Part shown: one piece after another, positions 24,551 to 32,323 of the stretch
Layout: each line of letters starts with the position of its first letter
Position numbering within the stretch: position 1 is the first letter of the stretch
Assembly (NCBI GenBank): GCA_947584375.1
Contig: CANPWL010000020.1
Span: 1 to 33,869 of the forward strand
From: an uncultured Clostridia bacterium
GTDB taxonomy: Bacteria; Bacillota; Clostridia; Oscillospirales; Ruminococcaceae
DNA length: 33,869 nucleotides
Direction: 5' to 3'
Translations under genes and position numbers: made by a program
Notes under the pieces: model-generated
What the model was told of the DNA's origin: nothing
The model's input: only the letters and a program-made list of their open reading frames with translations
Databases searched by the model: none

Positions 24551-24883
24551 ATTAAATGAAGATACTTATATTTAATATTTCTTATTATGAGGATAAATAG
24601 CTGCTTATTTTGTAGCATTGTCGGTTCTTAAAACGAATATATGCGAGCGCGATATATACAGATGAATTATAAATAAACAGCTTTTGACATAAATTCACTT
24701 TCTAAATTTCACATATCTATCATATATATAGCTTATAATTTTAACTGTTCAGTCAAAGAATTATAACGAATGACAATGTGTAAAAAACTGTTCATATAAT
24801 GTTTCAGCATCCTAATTAAGATATTTAGAATAATCCGATTGTCTTATTACCTATATACATTTTGCATAATTTTCGTAAAATAC
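24551..24883. other. AT-rich intergenic region
   Basis: About 330 bases with no gene, RNA or repeat that I can support; it leads to the LCP promoter. Confidence 0.5.
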
Positions 24884-24912
24884 TTGAAAAAACAATGTAA
24901 ATGGAGTATAAT
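24884..24912 (+). promoter_or_regulatory. Promoter of the LCP gene
   Basis: TTGAAA (24884-24889), 17 bases, TATAAT (24907-24912). The leader to ATG 25030 is about 110 bases. Confidence 0.75.
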
Positions 24913-25029
24913 ATTTTAGAACGCAATTTATCGTTATTAATTAAAATAAAGTCATATAAATATATAGTGTGAGTAGACAGATATTACTGAAACTGAAAGC
25001 TAAATTTTTTTAGAATTAAGGAGGTACAT

Positions 25030-26898
25030 ATGTCTGAGAACAAGAAAGCGGACGATTTCTCAGTGGATGATATCATTAAGGACGTTATGAGAAAAAAGAG
25101 AAAAAACGAATCCGGAAATTCAGCTGCTTCAAGCAATGTAAGATCTGATGATATAATAAATGTCAAAAGGTCTGAAATAAAAACAGAGGATATCAGTTCA
25201 AGAGATTATTTTAAATCGTTTTATGATGACAACAAAACTTCAAACGCAGCGTTTAAAAAAAGCAATATGAATCAAACCAAGATTGATGAAGACGCATTAA
25301 AGACACAAGAAAAATATATGAAAAAGAATCTTGATGAATTGAGAGGCAGTAATAGTGAAGAAGAAGCTTCTATAACGGAACTGTTTGCCAATGCTGTTAA
25401 AAAAAGCGGTAAAAAGCTTTCGCCTGCACAGCAGGCTGCAATAAAAGAAGCTCGAATGACAAAGTCTGAAAAATCTGCTGAAAATTCAATAAAAAAGATT
25501 AATAAACCTGTGACGCATGAACCTGCAAAACCAGATGAGTGGAGAACTGATGGGATTCCGCTTTCAGATTTGGTTGCAGGTGCTATGCAGGCTAGGAAGA
25601 ATACAAAAACAAGTATCAGCGATATATCCGAACCTGTACGTGATTCAGGTGTTGTTTATTCCGATACTGATGATGTAAGAATAAAACCAAAACGCAGAAA
25701 ATGGTCGGTTAAGAAAAAAGCGTCTGTTATTCTCTGCTATGTATTTGGGATAATATTCTTACTTTGCGGTACAGGCATTTCTGTTTTTGCTTTTTATACC
25801 GGAATGCTTGATCGAGATAATGAAATAATCAACATTATTGATCCCGGTCAGAGTGAAATAGGTTCCAATGATACAGTAGATGCTGTTGACTATGAAAAAA
25901 TGCTCAAGGACAAGCTGGCAAAATCAGCGGCAAATGTTGTTTCTGACAGCGATGTAACAAATATTCTCCTTGTAGGCGAGGATTTGAGAGATACGGTAGA
26001 TAATACCTCTAATTCAAACGGAAATACAGATGTTATAATGATGATTTCCATAAATACTGCAAGAGGCACTGTTACAACGACCTCGTTTATGAGGGACATA
26101 TATCTTCAGATACCCGGATACTATGCAACAAGAATAAATGCGGCATATATGATGGGAGGAATACCGCTTTTAGAGCAGACCATACAAGATAATTTCAGCA
26201 TTAAGATAGACAAATACTTAAAGGTTAATTTTTACTCGTTTATTGATATTGTTGACACTATGGGCGGACTTGACATAAAAATCTCAAAGGAAGAGGCAAT
26301 AGGTATGAGAGCTCCTTTGGGAGAGCAGAATAAATATCTTGGCAAGAAGTATGGCACAGACTACATCAAAAAGGGCGGAACGATTCATATGAACGGCAAT
26401 CAGGCGCTGGCATATGCAAGACTCCGTAAAGTAGGAAATTCAGATTGGGAGAGAACTCAAAGGCAGAGAACCGTAATTGATCTTATTGCAAATAAGACAA
26501 AGGAACTGTCGCTTACTGAGCTTAATTCATTGTTAAATAAGGTATTGGGTAAGATATCAACTGACCTATCTGACGCAGAAATTGCATATTATCTGTTGAA
26601 TGCGTCAGCGTATTTAAACTATGAACGCGATCAGATTCAGATACCGGCAGAGGGAACATATACTTGTGAAAAAATTCGTGACGCTGATGTATTATGTCCT
26701 GATTTTACATCCAATATAAGAACTTTACAGAAGAAAATATATGGATATTCTAAAATCAAAGATGACGAAACAGATAATTATTCAGCAGAAAATTCTTATG
26801 GAAATACATCTGACACAAATGGATATTACGACAGCACAGATGCATATAATAGCTACGATTCCGGATATGCCGAATCAAATGCAAATACTTTCTATTAA
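25030..26898 (+). CDS. LytR-CpsA-Psr (LCP) family cell-wall ligase with long cytoplasmic head
   Basis: The 622-residue protein has a polar, Lys/Ser-rich cytoplasmic head of about 230 residues. A membrane helix follows (about 231-256), then an LCP domain (about 309-500: NILLVGEDLRD, DVIMMIS, TTSFMRDIYLQIPGY, RINAAYMMGG, ALAYARLRK, WERTQRQR). It ends in a Tyr/Asn/Ser/Asp-rich tail. LCP enzymes transfer lipid-linked glycopolymers to peptidoglycan outside the membrane; the Arg in SFMRD and the RTQRQR block are active-site features. The head is far longer than in typical LCP proteins. AAGGAGG is well placed before the ATG. Confidence 0.9.
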   Translation: MSENKKADDFSVDDIIKDVMRKKRKNESGNSAASSNVRSDDIINVKRSEIKTEDISSRDYFKSFYDDNKTSNAAFKKSNMNQTKIDEDALKTQEKYMKKNLDELRGSNSEEEASITELFANAVKKSGKKLSPAQQAAIKEARMTKSEKSAENSIKKINKPVTHEPAKPDEWRTDGIPLSDLVAGAMQARKNTKTSISDISEPVRDSGVVYSDTDDVRIKPKRRKWSVKKKASVILCYVFGIIFLLCGTGISVFAFYTGMLDRDNEIINIIDPGQSEIGSNDTVDAVDYEKMLKDKLAKSAANVVSDSDVTNILLVGEDLRDTVDNTSNSNGNTDVIMMISINTARGTVTTTSFMRDIYLQIPGYYATRINAAYMMGGIPLLEQTIQDNFSIKIDKYLKVNFYSFIDIVDTMGGLDIKISKEEAIGMRAPLGEQNKYLGKKYGTDYIKKGGTIHMNGNQALAYARLRKVGNSDWERTQRQRTVIDLIANKTKELSLTELNSLLNKVLGKISTDLSDAEIAYYLLNASAYLNYERDQIQIPAEGTYTCEKIRDADVLCPDFTSNIRTLQKKIYGYSKIKDDETDNYSAENSYGNTSDTNGYYDSTDAYNSYDSGYAESNANTFY

Positions 26899-26927
26899 AA
26901 TTCGGATTACATAGCTAAAAAATAATA

Positions 26928-26964
26928 AAAAGCGTATTGCATATGTTTTATGCAATACGCTTTT
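26928..26964. terminator. Two-way terminator between LCP gene and tcdA
   Basis: AAAAGCGTATTGCATA and TATGCAATACGCTTTT form a 16-bp perfect stem with A and T runs on its two sides, serving both convergent genes. Confidence 0.9.
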
Positions 26965-26970
26965 GTGTAA

Positions 26971-27753
26971 TTATTTTGCTGTCAAATCCTTTATAACTTC
27001 ACCTGCAATTATAAGCCCAGCTACGGAAGGAACAAAAGCATTCGATCCGGGTATATCTTTGCGGACAGTACATTTTCTTTCTGTATCGGTCTGACATATA
27101 TTGTTGTTTTTACGGGATATCTCAATATTCTCTATGGGATGGATAGGTTTTTCTTCTGAATATAATACCTTGACATCCTTTATGCCTGCCTTTCTCAATT
27201 CGTAACGCATTACCCTTGCAAGAGGACATACCTTTGTGTCGTAAATATCTGCAATGCGAAAAGCTTTAGGGTCAAGTTTGTTGCCGGCGCCCATAGCAGA
27301 AATTACGGGTATGTCTGCCGCTTTTGCACGTTTGATAATTTCCAGTTTTCCCGATACGGTGTCGATAGCGTCAATTACATAGTCATATTGAGTAAAATCA
27401 AAATTATCAGATGTATCGGGCATAAAAAAACATTTATAAGTGTTTACTTTAATATCGGGGCAGATATCTAAAATGCGTTTTTTTGCAACGTCAACCTTAT
27501 ATTCCCCGATAGTGCTGTGTAACGCTATTATTTGCCGGTTAAGGTTTGTCAGACAGATTTTATCGTTGTCAATCAAGTCAAGCGTTCCCACACCGCTGCG
27601 AGCAAGAGCCTCAACAGCATATCCGCCGACACCGCCGATTCCGAAAACTGCTACACGGCTTTTACTGATTTTTAACATTGCTTCATTGCCAAATAAAAGT
27701 TCAGTTCTTGAAAATTGATCTAGCATTTTAATTACCATACCCTTGCAGCGCAA
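26971..27753 (-). CDS. tcdA: tRNA threonylcarbamoyladenosine dehydratase (TcdA/CsdL, ThiF/E1-like)
   Basis: The family opening is QFSRTELLFGNEAMLKI; then come the nucleotide-binding GIGGVGGYAVEALARSG, the ATP-contacting NLNRQI, DAIDTVSGKL, the AMGAGNKLDP motif and PSVAGLIIAGEVI. TcdA uses ATP to cyclise t6A37 to ct6A in tRNAs reading ANN codons. The start is uncertain: TTG 27753 has AAAGGA at good spacing, while ATG 27726 begins the conserved part directly. It lies 43 bases after ttcA on the same strand, making a tRNA-modification pair. Confidence 0.92.
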   Translation of the reverse strand: MRCKGMVIKMLDQFSRTELLFGNEAMLKISKSRVAVFGIGGVGGYAVEALARSGVGTLDLIDNDKICLTNLNRQIIALHSTIGEYKVDVAKKRILDICPDIKVNTYKCFFMPDTSDNFDFTQYDYVIDAIDTVSGKLEIIKRAKAADIPVISAMGAGNKLDPKAFRIADIYDTKVCPLARVMRYELRKAGIKDVKVLYSEEKPIHPIENIEISRKNNNICQTDTERKCTVRKDIPGSNAFVPSVAGLIIAGEVIKDLTAK

Positions 27754-27796
27754 AGGTTTCCTTTCATATGCAAAATATATTTAAAGTTTAACTTTA

Positions 27797-28663
27797 TTAT
27801 CTGCTCACGGTTTTTCTGCCTTTGATATTGATACCATCGTCATAATCATCCAGAAAGTGATAATAGTCATCTCCTATATGATAGGAAATAAGAGTTTTAA
27901 GGTTTACATTTTCCACACTGCGGAATATATTCATATCAACAGCGGGATTTACTTTACGAAGCTCATTAAGAAGAGATTTTATTTCCTGACGTTTTGAGCC
28001 TGTATTGATGTCGTCCTTCACAGTATAGTTTTCAGTTATGCGGCAGGCACATTGAATAAATTGTAAATTATTATATTTCGCCCACGCTATAATGTCCTTC
28101 TCTTTGATCATATACATAGGACGTATAAGCTGCATCCCCGCGTAATTTTCACTATGCAGTTTTGGCATCATAGTCTGTATTTGAGAGCCGTAAAGCATGC
28201 CCATAAGAATTGTTTCTATTACATCGTTGAAGTGATGTCCAAGTGCAATTTTATTACAGCCCATATCCTTTGCCTGCTTGTAGAGATAACCTCTACGCAT
28301 ACGCGAGCATAAGTAGCAGGGATGATCGTCTATCTTTGCCACAGCGTCAAAAATTCTGGTTTCAAATATCTGAATGGGTAAGCCGAGCAGCTTTGCATTT
28401 TCAATGATTTTCTGAAGGTTGATTTCATTATAGCCGGGATTCATAACAATATATACAGCTTCAAACGGTACCTTACTGTATTTCTGAAGCCTATGCATAC
28501 ACTTTGCCATTAACATTGAATCCTTGCCGCCCGAAATACACACAGCAATTTTGTCGTCTGCTTTTATTAACTCGTATTCTTTTATACCTTTAAGAAACTT
28601 GCTCCATATAGATTTTTTAAATGTTTTTACTATGTTTTCTTCTATTTCTCTTGATAGATCCAT
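27797..28663 (-). CDS. ttcA: TtcA-type tRNA 2-thiocytidine sulfurtransferase
   Basis: The start is ATG 28663 with GGTGATA and AAAGG upstream; the longer frame from TTG 28693 has no ribosome site. The protein has about 288 residues, with PP-loop SGGKDS at 44-49, CYLC at 116-119, LGHHFND near 141 and CAC at 205-207. The Cys set matches the iron-sulfur ligands of TtcA (two Cys in CxxC plus one later). It thiolates C32 in tRNA, using ATP and sulfide; other members of the TtcA/TtuA group have related roles, so exact target is likely, not proven. It is first of a two-gene operon with tcdA. Confidence 0.88.
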   Translation of the reverse strand: MDLSREIEENIVKTFKKSIWSKFLKGIKEYELIKADDKIAVCISGGKDSMLMAKCMHRLQKYSKVPFEAVYIVMNPGYNEINLQKIIENAKLLGLPIQIFETRIFDAVAKIDDHPCYLCSRMRRGYLYKQAKDMGCNKIALGHHFNDVIETILMGMLYGSQIQTMMPKLHSENYAGMQLIRPMYMIKEKDIIAWAKYNNLQFIQCACRITENYTVKDDINTGSKRQEIKSLLNELRKVNPAVDMNIFRSVENVNLKTLISYHIGDDYYHFLDDYDDGINIKGRKTVSR

Positions 28664-28805
28664 ATTATCACCATACCTTTGTTCGGTGTCCAAGCCAATT
28701 TTGTCAGCAGGAATTGCTAACGGATTTTTAAGACTTAAAACAGATAGTAAATGCCGGTTTTATTTTATTCCTTTATATATAAAACTCATTTAAAAAGATA
28801 TGTAT

Positions 28806-28835
28806 ATTGTATAATATTTTACTATACTGTGTCAA
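28806..28835 (-). promoter_or_regulatory. Promoter of the ttcA-tcdA operon
   Basis: On the minus strand TTGACA (28835-28830), an 18-base spacer and TACAAT (28811-28806), about 140 bases before the ttcA start. Confidence 0.5.
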
Positions 28836-28943
28836 ATATTGATATGGCTTTAGTATTTCTTTACTTTATAGAATTGCAAACAAAGAAAAATAAGTATGTA
28901 TAAGAGGTAAATAAATATAATGTCCCAAAAAGTAATAATTATG

Positions 28944-28971
28944 TTGACTTATTTGAAAAAAGTACTATAAT
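28944..28971 (+). promoter_or_regulatory. Promoter of the ferritin gene
   Basis: TTGACT (28944-28949), 16 bases, TATAAT (28966-28971), about 80 bases before the start codon. Confidence 0.7.
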
Positions 28972-28999
28972 TATATTAGATATATTTTTGTATACCTTG

Positions 29000-29016
29000 T
29001 TTCACAATTTGTGAAA
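29000..29016. promoter_or_regulatory. Palindromic candidate operator in the ferritin leader
   Basis: TTTCACAATTTGTGAAA is a perfect palindrome around a single central base, about 20 bases after the expected transcript start. It could bind a dimeric repressor; the protein is not identified. Confidence 0.5.
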
Positions 29017-29050
29017 TATTCAGAAACTATACAACAAGGAGTGTTTTATT

Positions 29051-29560
29051 ATGGACAGTAAAGTAGCAAAACTTATTAATGAACAGGTGAACAAGGAGTT
29101 CTATTCAGCTTATTTGTATTTGGATTTTGCCAATTATTATGCTGAAACAGGTCTTGACGGCTTTGAAAACTGGTATAAGGTTCAGGCTCAGGAGGAAATG
29201 GATCACGCAATGCTCTTTTATCAGTATCTTCACAACAATGGCGAGAAAGTAACTCTTGAAGCTATTGCAAAACCTGATATTGAGCTAAACGACAATTTAG
29301 CGCCTTTAAAAGCAGGTCTTGAACACGAAAAGTATGTAACTTCTCTTATCAATGATATTTATGACGCAGCATTTGCAGTAAAGGATTTCCGCACAATGCA
29401 GATGTTAGACTGGTTTGTTAAAGAGCAGGGCGAGGAGGAAAAGAACGCAGAGGATATGATTACGAAGTTCGAGCTGTTCGGCTCTGATCCTAAGGGACTT
29501 TATATGCTCAATAACGAGCTTGCTTCGAGAGTACATTCTGCACCGTCGCTTGTGCTTTAA
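29051..29560 (+). CDS. ftn: Bacterial non-haem ferritin
   Basis: The 169-residue four-helix protein carries the ferroxidase ligands E16, E49 and H52 (EEMDHA), E93 and Q126 in WFVKEQGEEE. These are typical of FtnA-type ferritins that oxidise Fe(II) and store iron as a 24-mer shell in the cytoplasm. AAGGAG lies before ATG 29051. It is a single-gene unit with promoter, leader palindrome and terminator. No haem-binding Met of bacterioferritin is evident. Confidence 0.93.
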   Translation: MDSKVAKLINEQVNKEFYSAYLYLDFANYYAETGLDGFENWYKVQAQEEMDHAMLFYQYLHNNGEKVTLEAIAKPDIELNDNLAPLKAGLEHEKYVTSLINDIYDAAFAVKDFRTMQMLDWFVKEQGEEEKNAEDMITKFELFGSDPKGLYMLNNELASRVHSAPSLVL

Positions 29561-29586
29561 TGTTTAAGTTTTTATATAAAAACAGA

Positions 29587-29621
29587 AAAGGTCCGGTATG
29601 TTATTATATCGGATCTTTTTT
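29587..29621 (+). terminator. Terminator after the ferritin gene
   Basis: AAAGGTCCG pairs with CGGATCTTT (one G-U), followed by more T residues. Confidence 0.8.
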
Positions 29622-29642
29622 CTTAGTATCAATAATTTATGT

Positions 29643-29671
29643 TTGACATCTATTTTTCTTTGTGGTAAAAT
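29643..29671 (+). promoter_or_regulatory. Promoter of the yebC gene
   Basis: TTGACA (29643-29648), 17 bases, TAAAAT (29666-29671). Confidence 0.75.
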
Positions 29672-29735
29672 ATTACGAAGTGAAATTAAAATGTTCAAAT
29701 GAAGGGAGGAGCGTTCCAGAAGGGACGAATTATAT

Positions 29736-30470
29736 ATGTCAGGACATTCAAAATGGAGTAATATTAAGAGAAAAAAAGAGGGCAACGATGCGGCAAAAGC
29801 AAAGATTTTTACGAAAATCGGAAGGGAAATGATGGTCTGCGTTAAAGAGGGAGGACCAGACCCTGCAAACAATTCAAAGCTGCGTGATTTGATTCAGAAG
29901 GCAAAGAGCAACAATGTGCCTAACGATAATATTGAACGAATGATCAAAAAAGCAGCAGGTGAGGGCGATAAGAATAATTATGAGACAATGGTCTATGAGG
30001 GCTACGGTCCTAACGGCGTGGCTGTTATTGTTGAGTGCCTTACCGATAATAAAAACCGTACCGCAGGTGATATAAGACACTATTTTGATAAGTTCGGAGG
30101 AAATCTCGGAACGACCGGCTGCGTATCATTTATGTTCGAGCAAAAGGGAGTTGTTGTTTTAGAAAACAATGGCGCAGATGAGGATAAGATAATGGAAGAT
30201 TGTCTGGAGTCGGGTGCTTCTGATTTCAGTATTGAGGACGATATTATTGAAATCACCTGTGAGCCAAATGAGGTTTCCAACGTAAACCATGCTATGACCG
30301 ATTTGGGTTACAAGGTTCTGTCTGCTGAGGCAGAGCAGATTCCGTCAAACCGTGTTTCTCTTACTGATGAAGAGTCAATCAAGAAAATGAATCTGCTTTT
30401 GGAAACTCTTGAAGACAATGATGATGTTCAAAAGGTTTATCATAACTGGGATATGCCTTCTGAAGAATAG
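29736..30470 (+). CDS. yebC: YebC/PmpR/TACO1-family protein
   Basis: The 244-residue protein opens with the hallmark MSGHSKWSNIKRKKEGNDAA and continues with KIGREMMVCVKEGGPDP, GYGPNGVAVIVECLTDN, NRTAGDIRHYFDKFGGN and the acidic central domain. YebC-type proteins act as DNA-binding regulators in some species, and recent work ties them to translation of proline-rich stretches; both views fit the conserved domains seen. The length is usual (about 240). The gene has its own promoter and terminator. AAGGG at 29722-29726 serves as ribosome site. Confidence 0.93.
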   Translation: MSGHSKWSNIKRKKEGNDAAKAKIFTKIGREMMVCVKEGGPDPANNSKLRDLIQKAKSNNVPNDNIERMIKKAAGEGDKNNYETMVYEGYGPNGVAVIVECLTDNKNRTAGDIRHYFDKFGGNLGTTGCVSFMFEQKGVVVLENNGADEDKIMEDCLESGASDFSIEDDIIEITCEPNEVSNVNHAMTDLGYKVLSAEAEQIPSNRVSLTDEESIKKMNLLLETLEDNDDVQKVYHNWDMPSEE

Positions 30471-30484
30471 TAGTTTTAAGATAT

Positions 30485-30534
30485 ATAGCCCGTGCTTTGT
30501 TATATAAAAATGAAGGTCGGGCTATTTGTTTTTA
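30485..30534 (+). terminator. Terminator after yebC
   Basis: ATAGCCCG / CGGGCTAT, then TTGTTTTT. Confidence 0.8.
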
Positions 30535-30604
30535 TCAAAATAACAGCTGAAATCGTCTATAAACAGGTTTTTAACTAAAAAAACGAATAATTTGTCAATA
30601 GATA

Positions 30605-30633
30605 TTGCATTTTTGAATAAATGAGTATATAAT
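30605..30633 (+). promoter_or_regulatory. Promoter of ilvE
   Basis: TTGCAT (30605-30610), 17 bases, TATAAT (30628-30633). The leader is about 40 bases, too short for a T-box. Confidence 0.75.
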
Positions 30634-30681
30634 AGTTACGATATATATTTTGAAATTTTATCAGTTACGGAGGAATTAATA

Positions 30682-31755
30682 ATGCTAGACATTAAGTATG
30701 AGCTTTCAAGCAAGCTTAAAGACAAACCTAAGGACGAATCAAAATTGGGATTCGGAAACATTTTTACAGACCATATGTTTATTATGAATTATGATACAGG
30801 TAAGGGCTGGCATGACGCCAGAATCGTACCGTATGGGGATATATCTCTTTCGCCTGCCGCAATGTGTCTGCACTACGGTCAGGAGATTTTTGAGGGTCTT
30901 AAGGCATATAGGACAAAGGATGGTTCTATTCAGCTGTTTAGACCGGACGAAAACTTTAAGAGAATGAATGTTTCCAATGAGAGAATGGTTATTCCTAAAA
31001 TTAATGAGCAGGATTGTCTTGACGGACTTATGGCTCTTCTTAAGGTTGAAAAGGATTGGGTTCCTCATTCTGAAGGAGCAGCTTTATATATAAGACCTTT
31101 TATCATTTCCACAGACCCATATGTAGGAGTTCGTCCTGCTGAACACTATATGTTTATGATAATACTTTCTCCGTCGGGAGCGTATTATTCAACCGGGCTT
31201 AATCCCGTTAAAATCTATGTTGAGAACAAGTATGTCAGAGCTGTAAGAGGCGGAACGGGTTTTGCTAAAACTGCTGCTAACTATGCTATTTCGCTAAAAG
31301 GTCAGGACGAAGCCCACAAGCAGGATTACGAGCAGGTTCTATGGCTGGATGGTGTTGAGCAGAAATATGTTGAAGAAGTGGGATCGATGAATATTTTCTT
31401 TGTCATCGACGGAAAAATCATAACTCCTGCACTTACAGGTTCTGTTCTTCCCGGAATTACAAGAAAATCTGCAATAGAGGTTTGCAAGAGCAGAGGATAT
31501 GAGGTCGAAGAGAGAAGAATTTCTATCGAAGAGGTTGCCAAAGCTTATGATGACGGTAAGCTGGATGAGGTGTTTGGAACCGGTACAGCTGCTGTTATTT
31601 CTCCGGTAGGGCATCTTAAATGGAATGATAAGATTATGACAATAAATGATAACAAAATCGGTCCGATATCACAGATGCTTTATGATACAATGACAGGAAT
31701 TCAGTGGGGAACGCTTCCTGATGAGTTCGGATGGATAGTTCCGGTTGAGATGTAA
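30682..31755 (+). CDS. ilvE: Branched-chain amino-acid aminotransferase
   Basis: The 357-residue fold-type IV PLP enzyme has [15 protein letters not shown], the substrate-side [19 protein letters not shown] with K196 as the PLP lysine, [22 protein letters not shown] and the phosphate-cup [12 protein letters not shown]. The length and the EVGSMN block fit the BCAT group II (eukaryotic-like and many Firmicutes). It transfers amino groups between Leu/Ile/Val and 2-oxoglutarate in the cytoplasm, the last step of their synthesis. It is a single-gene unit with a good promoter. GGAGG precedes the ATG. Confidence 0.94.
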   Translation: MLDIKYELSSKLKDKPKDESKLGFGNIFTDHMFIMNYDTGKGWHDARIVPYGDISLSPAAMCLHYGQEIFEGLKAYRTKDGSIQLFRPDENFKRMNVSNERMVIPKINEQDCLDGLMALLKVEKDWVPHSEGAALYIRPFIISTDPYVGVRPAEHYMFMIILSPSGAYYSTGLNPVKIYVENKYVRAVRGGTGFAKTAANYAISLKGQDEAHKQDYEQVLWLDGVEQKYVEEVGSMNIFFVIDGKIITPALTGSVLPGITRKSAIEVCKSRGYEVEERRISIEEVAKAYDDGKLDEVFGTGTAAVISPVGHLKWNDKIMTINDNKIGPISQMLYDTMTGIQWGTLPDEFGWIVPVEM

Positions 31756-31810
31756 TATTGTATTCATATAAATTATAAACAGTTGACCAAGTCGCTATAA
31801 GTTAAGAGTA

Positions 31811-31860
31811 AAAAAACTGTCAAGGTAAAATGAATCAAACATTTGCTTTGACAGTTTTTA
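31811..31860. terminator. Two-way terminator between ilvE and the XRE gene
   Basis: AAAAAACTGTCAA (31811-31823) pairs with TTGACAGTTTTT, giving A and T runs on both sides for the convergent genes. Confidence 0.8.
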
Positions 31861-31862
31861 TA

Positions 31863-32183
31863 TTATTTGCTTTTATTTAAACGCAAAAGCAGTTTTCCTT
31901 GTTCAATCAGTAAAATCTGCTGTTCTAAAGGCAGTAAACGGTAAATCCTTAAAAGCTCATCTTCACTTTTATTGTCGGCAAGTGCAGAACGATAGTCCAT
32001 TAAATAATCTATTGAAACTTTAAAATAGTTTGCTATCATCTTTATTGTATTGAAATCAGGTTCTCTGCTGTCGTGAATATAGTTTCCCAGAGTAGAAGGA
32101 GCAATGTTTAAATCCTTTGCGACCTGCTTTTGAGTTAAGTCATTTTCTTCTATAAGCTCTCTAAGTATTTCTCCGAATTTCAT
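31863..32183 (-). CDS. XRE-family (Cro/CI-like) repressor
   Basis: The 106-residue protein has a helix-turn-helix domain at about 4-60 (LTQKQVAKDLNIAPSTLGNYIHDSREP) and a helical C-terminal part (LPLEQQILLIEQGKLLL) probably for dimer contact. AGAGG lies before ATG 32183 (plus-strand CACCTCTTG). It is divergent from the LRR surface gene, and the region between holds three copies of a matching palindromic motif. It therefore probably represses that gene and itself. Confidence 0.88.
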   Translation of the reverse strand: MKFGEILRELIEENDLTQKQVAKDLNIAPSTLGNYIHDSREPDFNTIKMIANYFKVSIDYLMDYRSALADNKSEDELLRIYRLLPLEQQILLIEQGKLLLRLNKSK

Positions 32184-32212
32184 TTAATTTCACCTCTTGT
32201 TAATTGTAATAT

Positions 32213-32271
32213 ACACAAAACGTGGATTTTAATTTATACACAAAATGTGTTGACAAAACTAGAAATGTGTA
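32213..32271. promoter_or_regulatory. Three-part candidate operator of the XRE repressor
   Basis: ACACAAAACGTGG (32213-32225), ACACAAAATGTGT (32238-32250, perfect palindrome ACACA-N3-TGTGT) and a half site AAATGTGTA (32263-32271). The second touches the -35 box and the third lies in the spacer of the LRR-gene promoter, so binding should block it. Confidence 0.65.
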
Positions 32272-32278
32272 TTATAAT
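32250..32278 (+). promoter_or_regulatory. Promoter of the LRR surface protein gene
   Basis: Perfect TTGACA (32250-32255), 17 bases, perfect TATAAT (32273-32278). Confidence 0.8.
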
Positions 32279-32305
32279 AACATTGTGATAATTTATCATA
32301 ATGTT
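32279..32305 (+). promoter_or_regulatory. Hairpin at the 5' end of the LRR mRNA
   Basis: AACATTGTGATAA pairs with TTATCATAATGTT (one G-U) right at the expected transcript start. It may stabilise the mRNA. AGGAGG (32310-32315) stays free. Confidence 0.5.
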
Positions 32306-32323
32306 ATTTAGGAGGAAATTTAG

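Noticed and set aside
29000-29016. Rex operator at the ferritin gene
   Set aside because: Rex sites read TTGTGAA-x-TTCACAA; here the half sites are in the opposite order, so I list it only as an unassigned palindrome.
30634-30681. T-box or attenuator before ilvE
   Set aside because: The leader is only about 40 bases and shows neither a T-box sequence nor a terminator.
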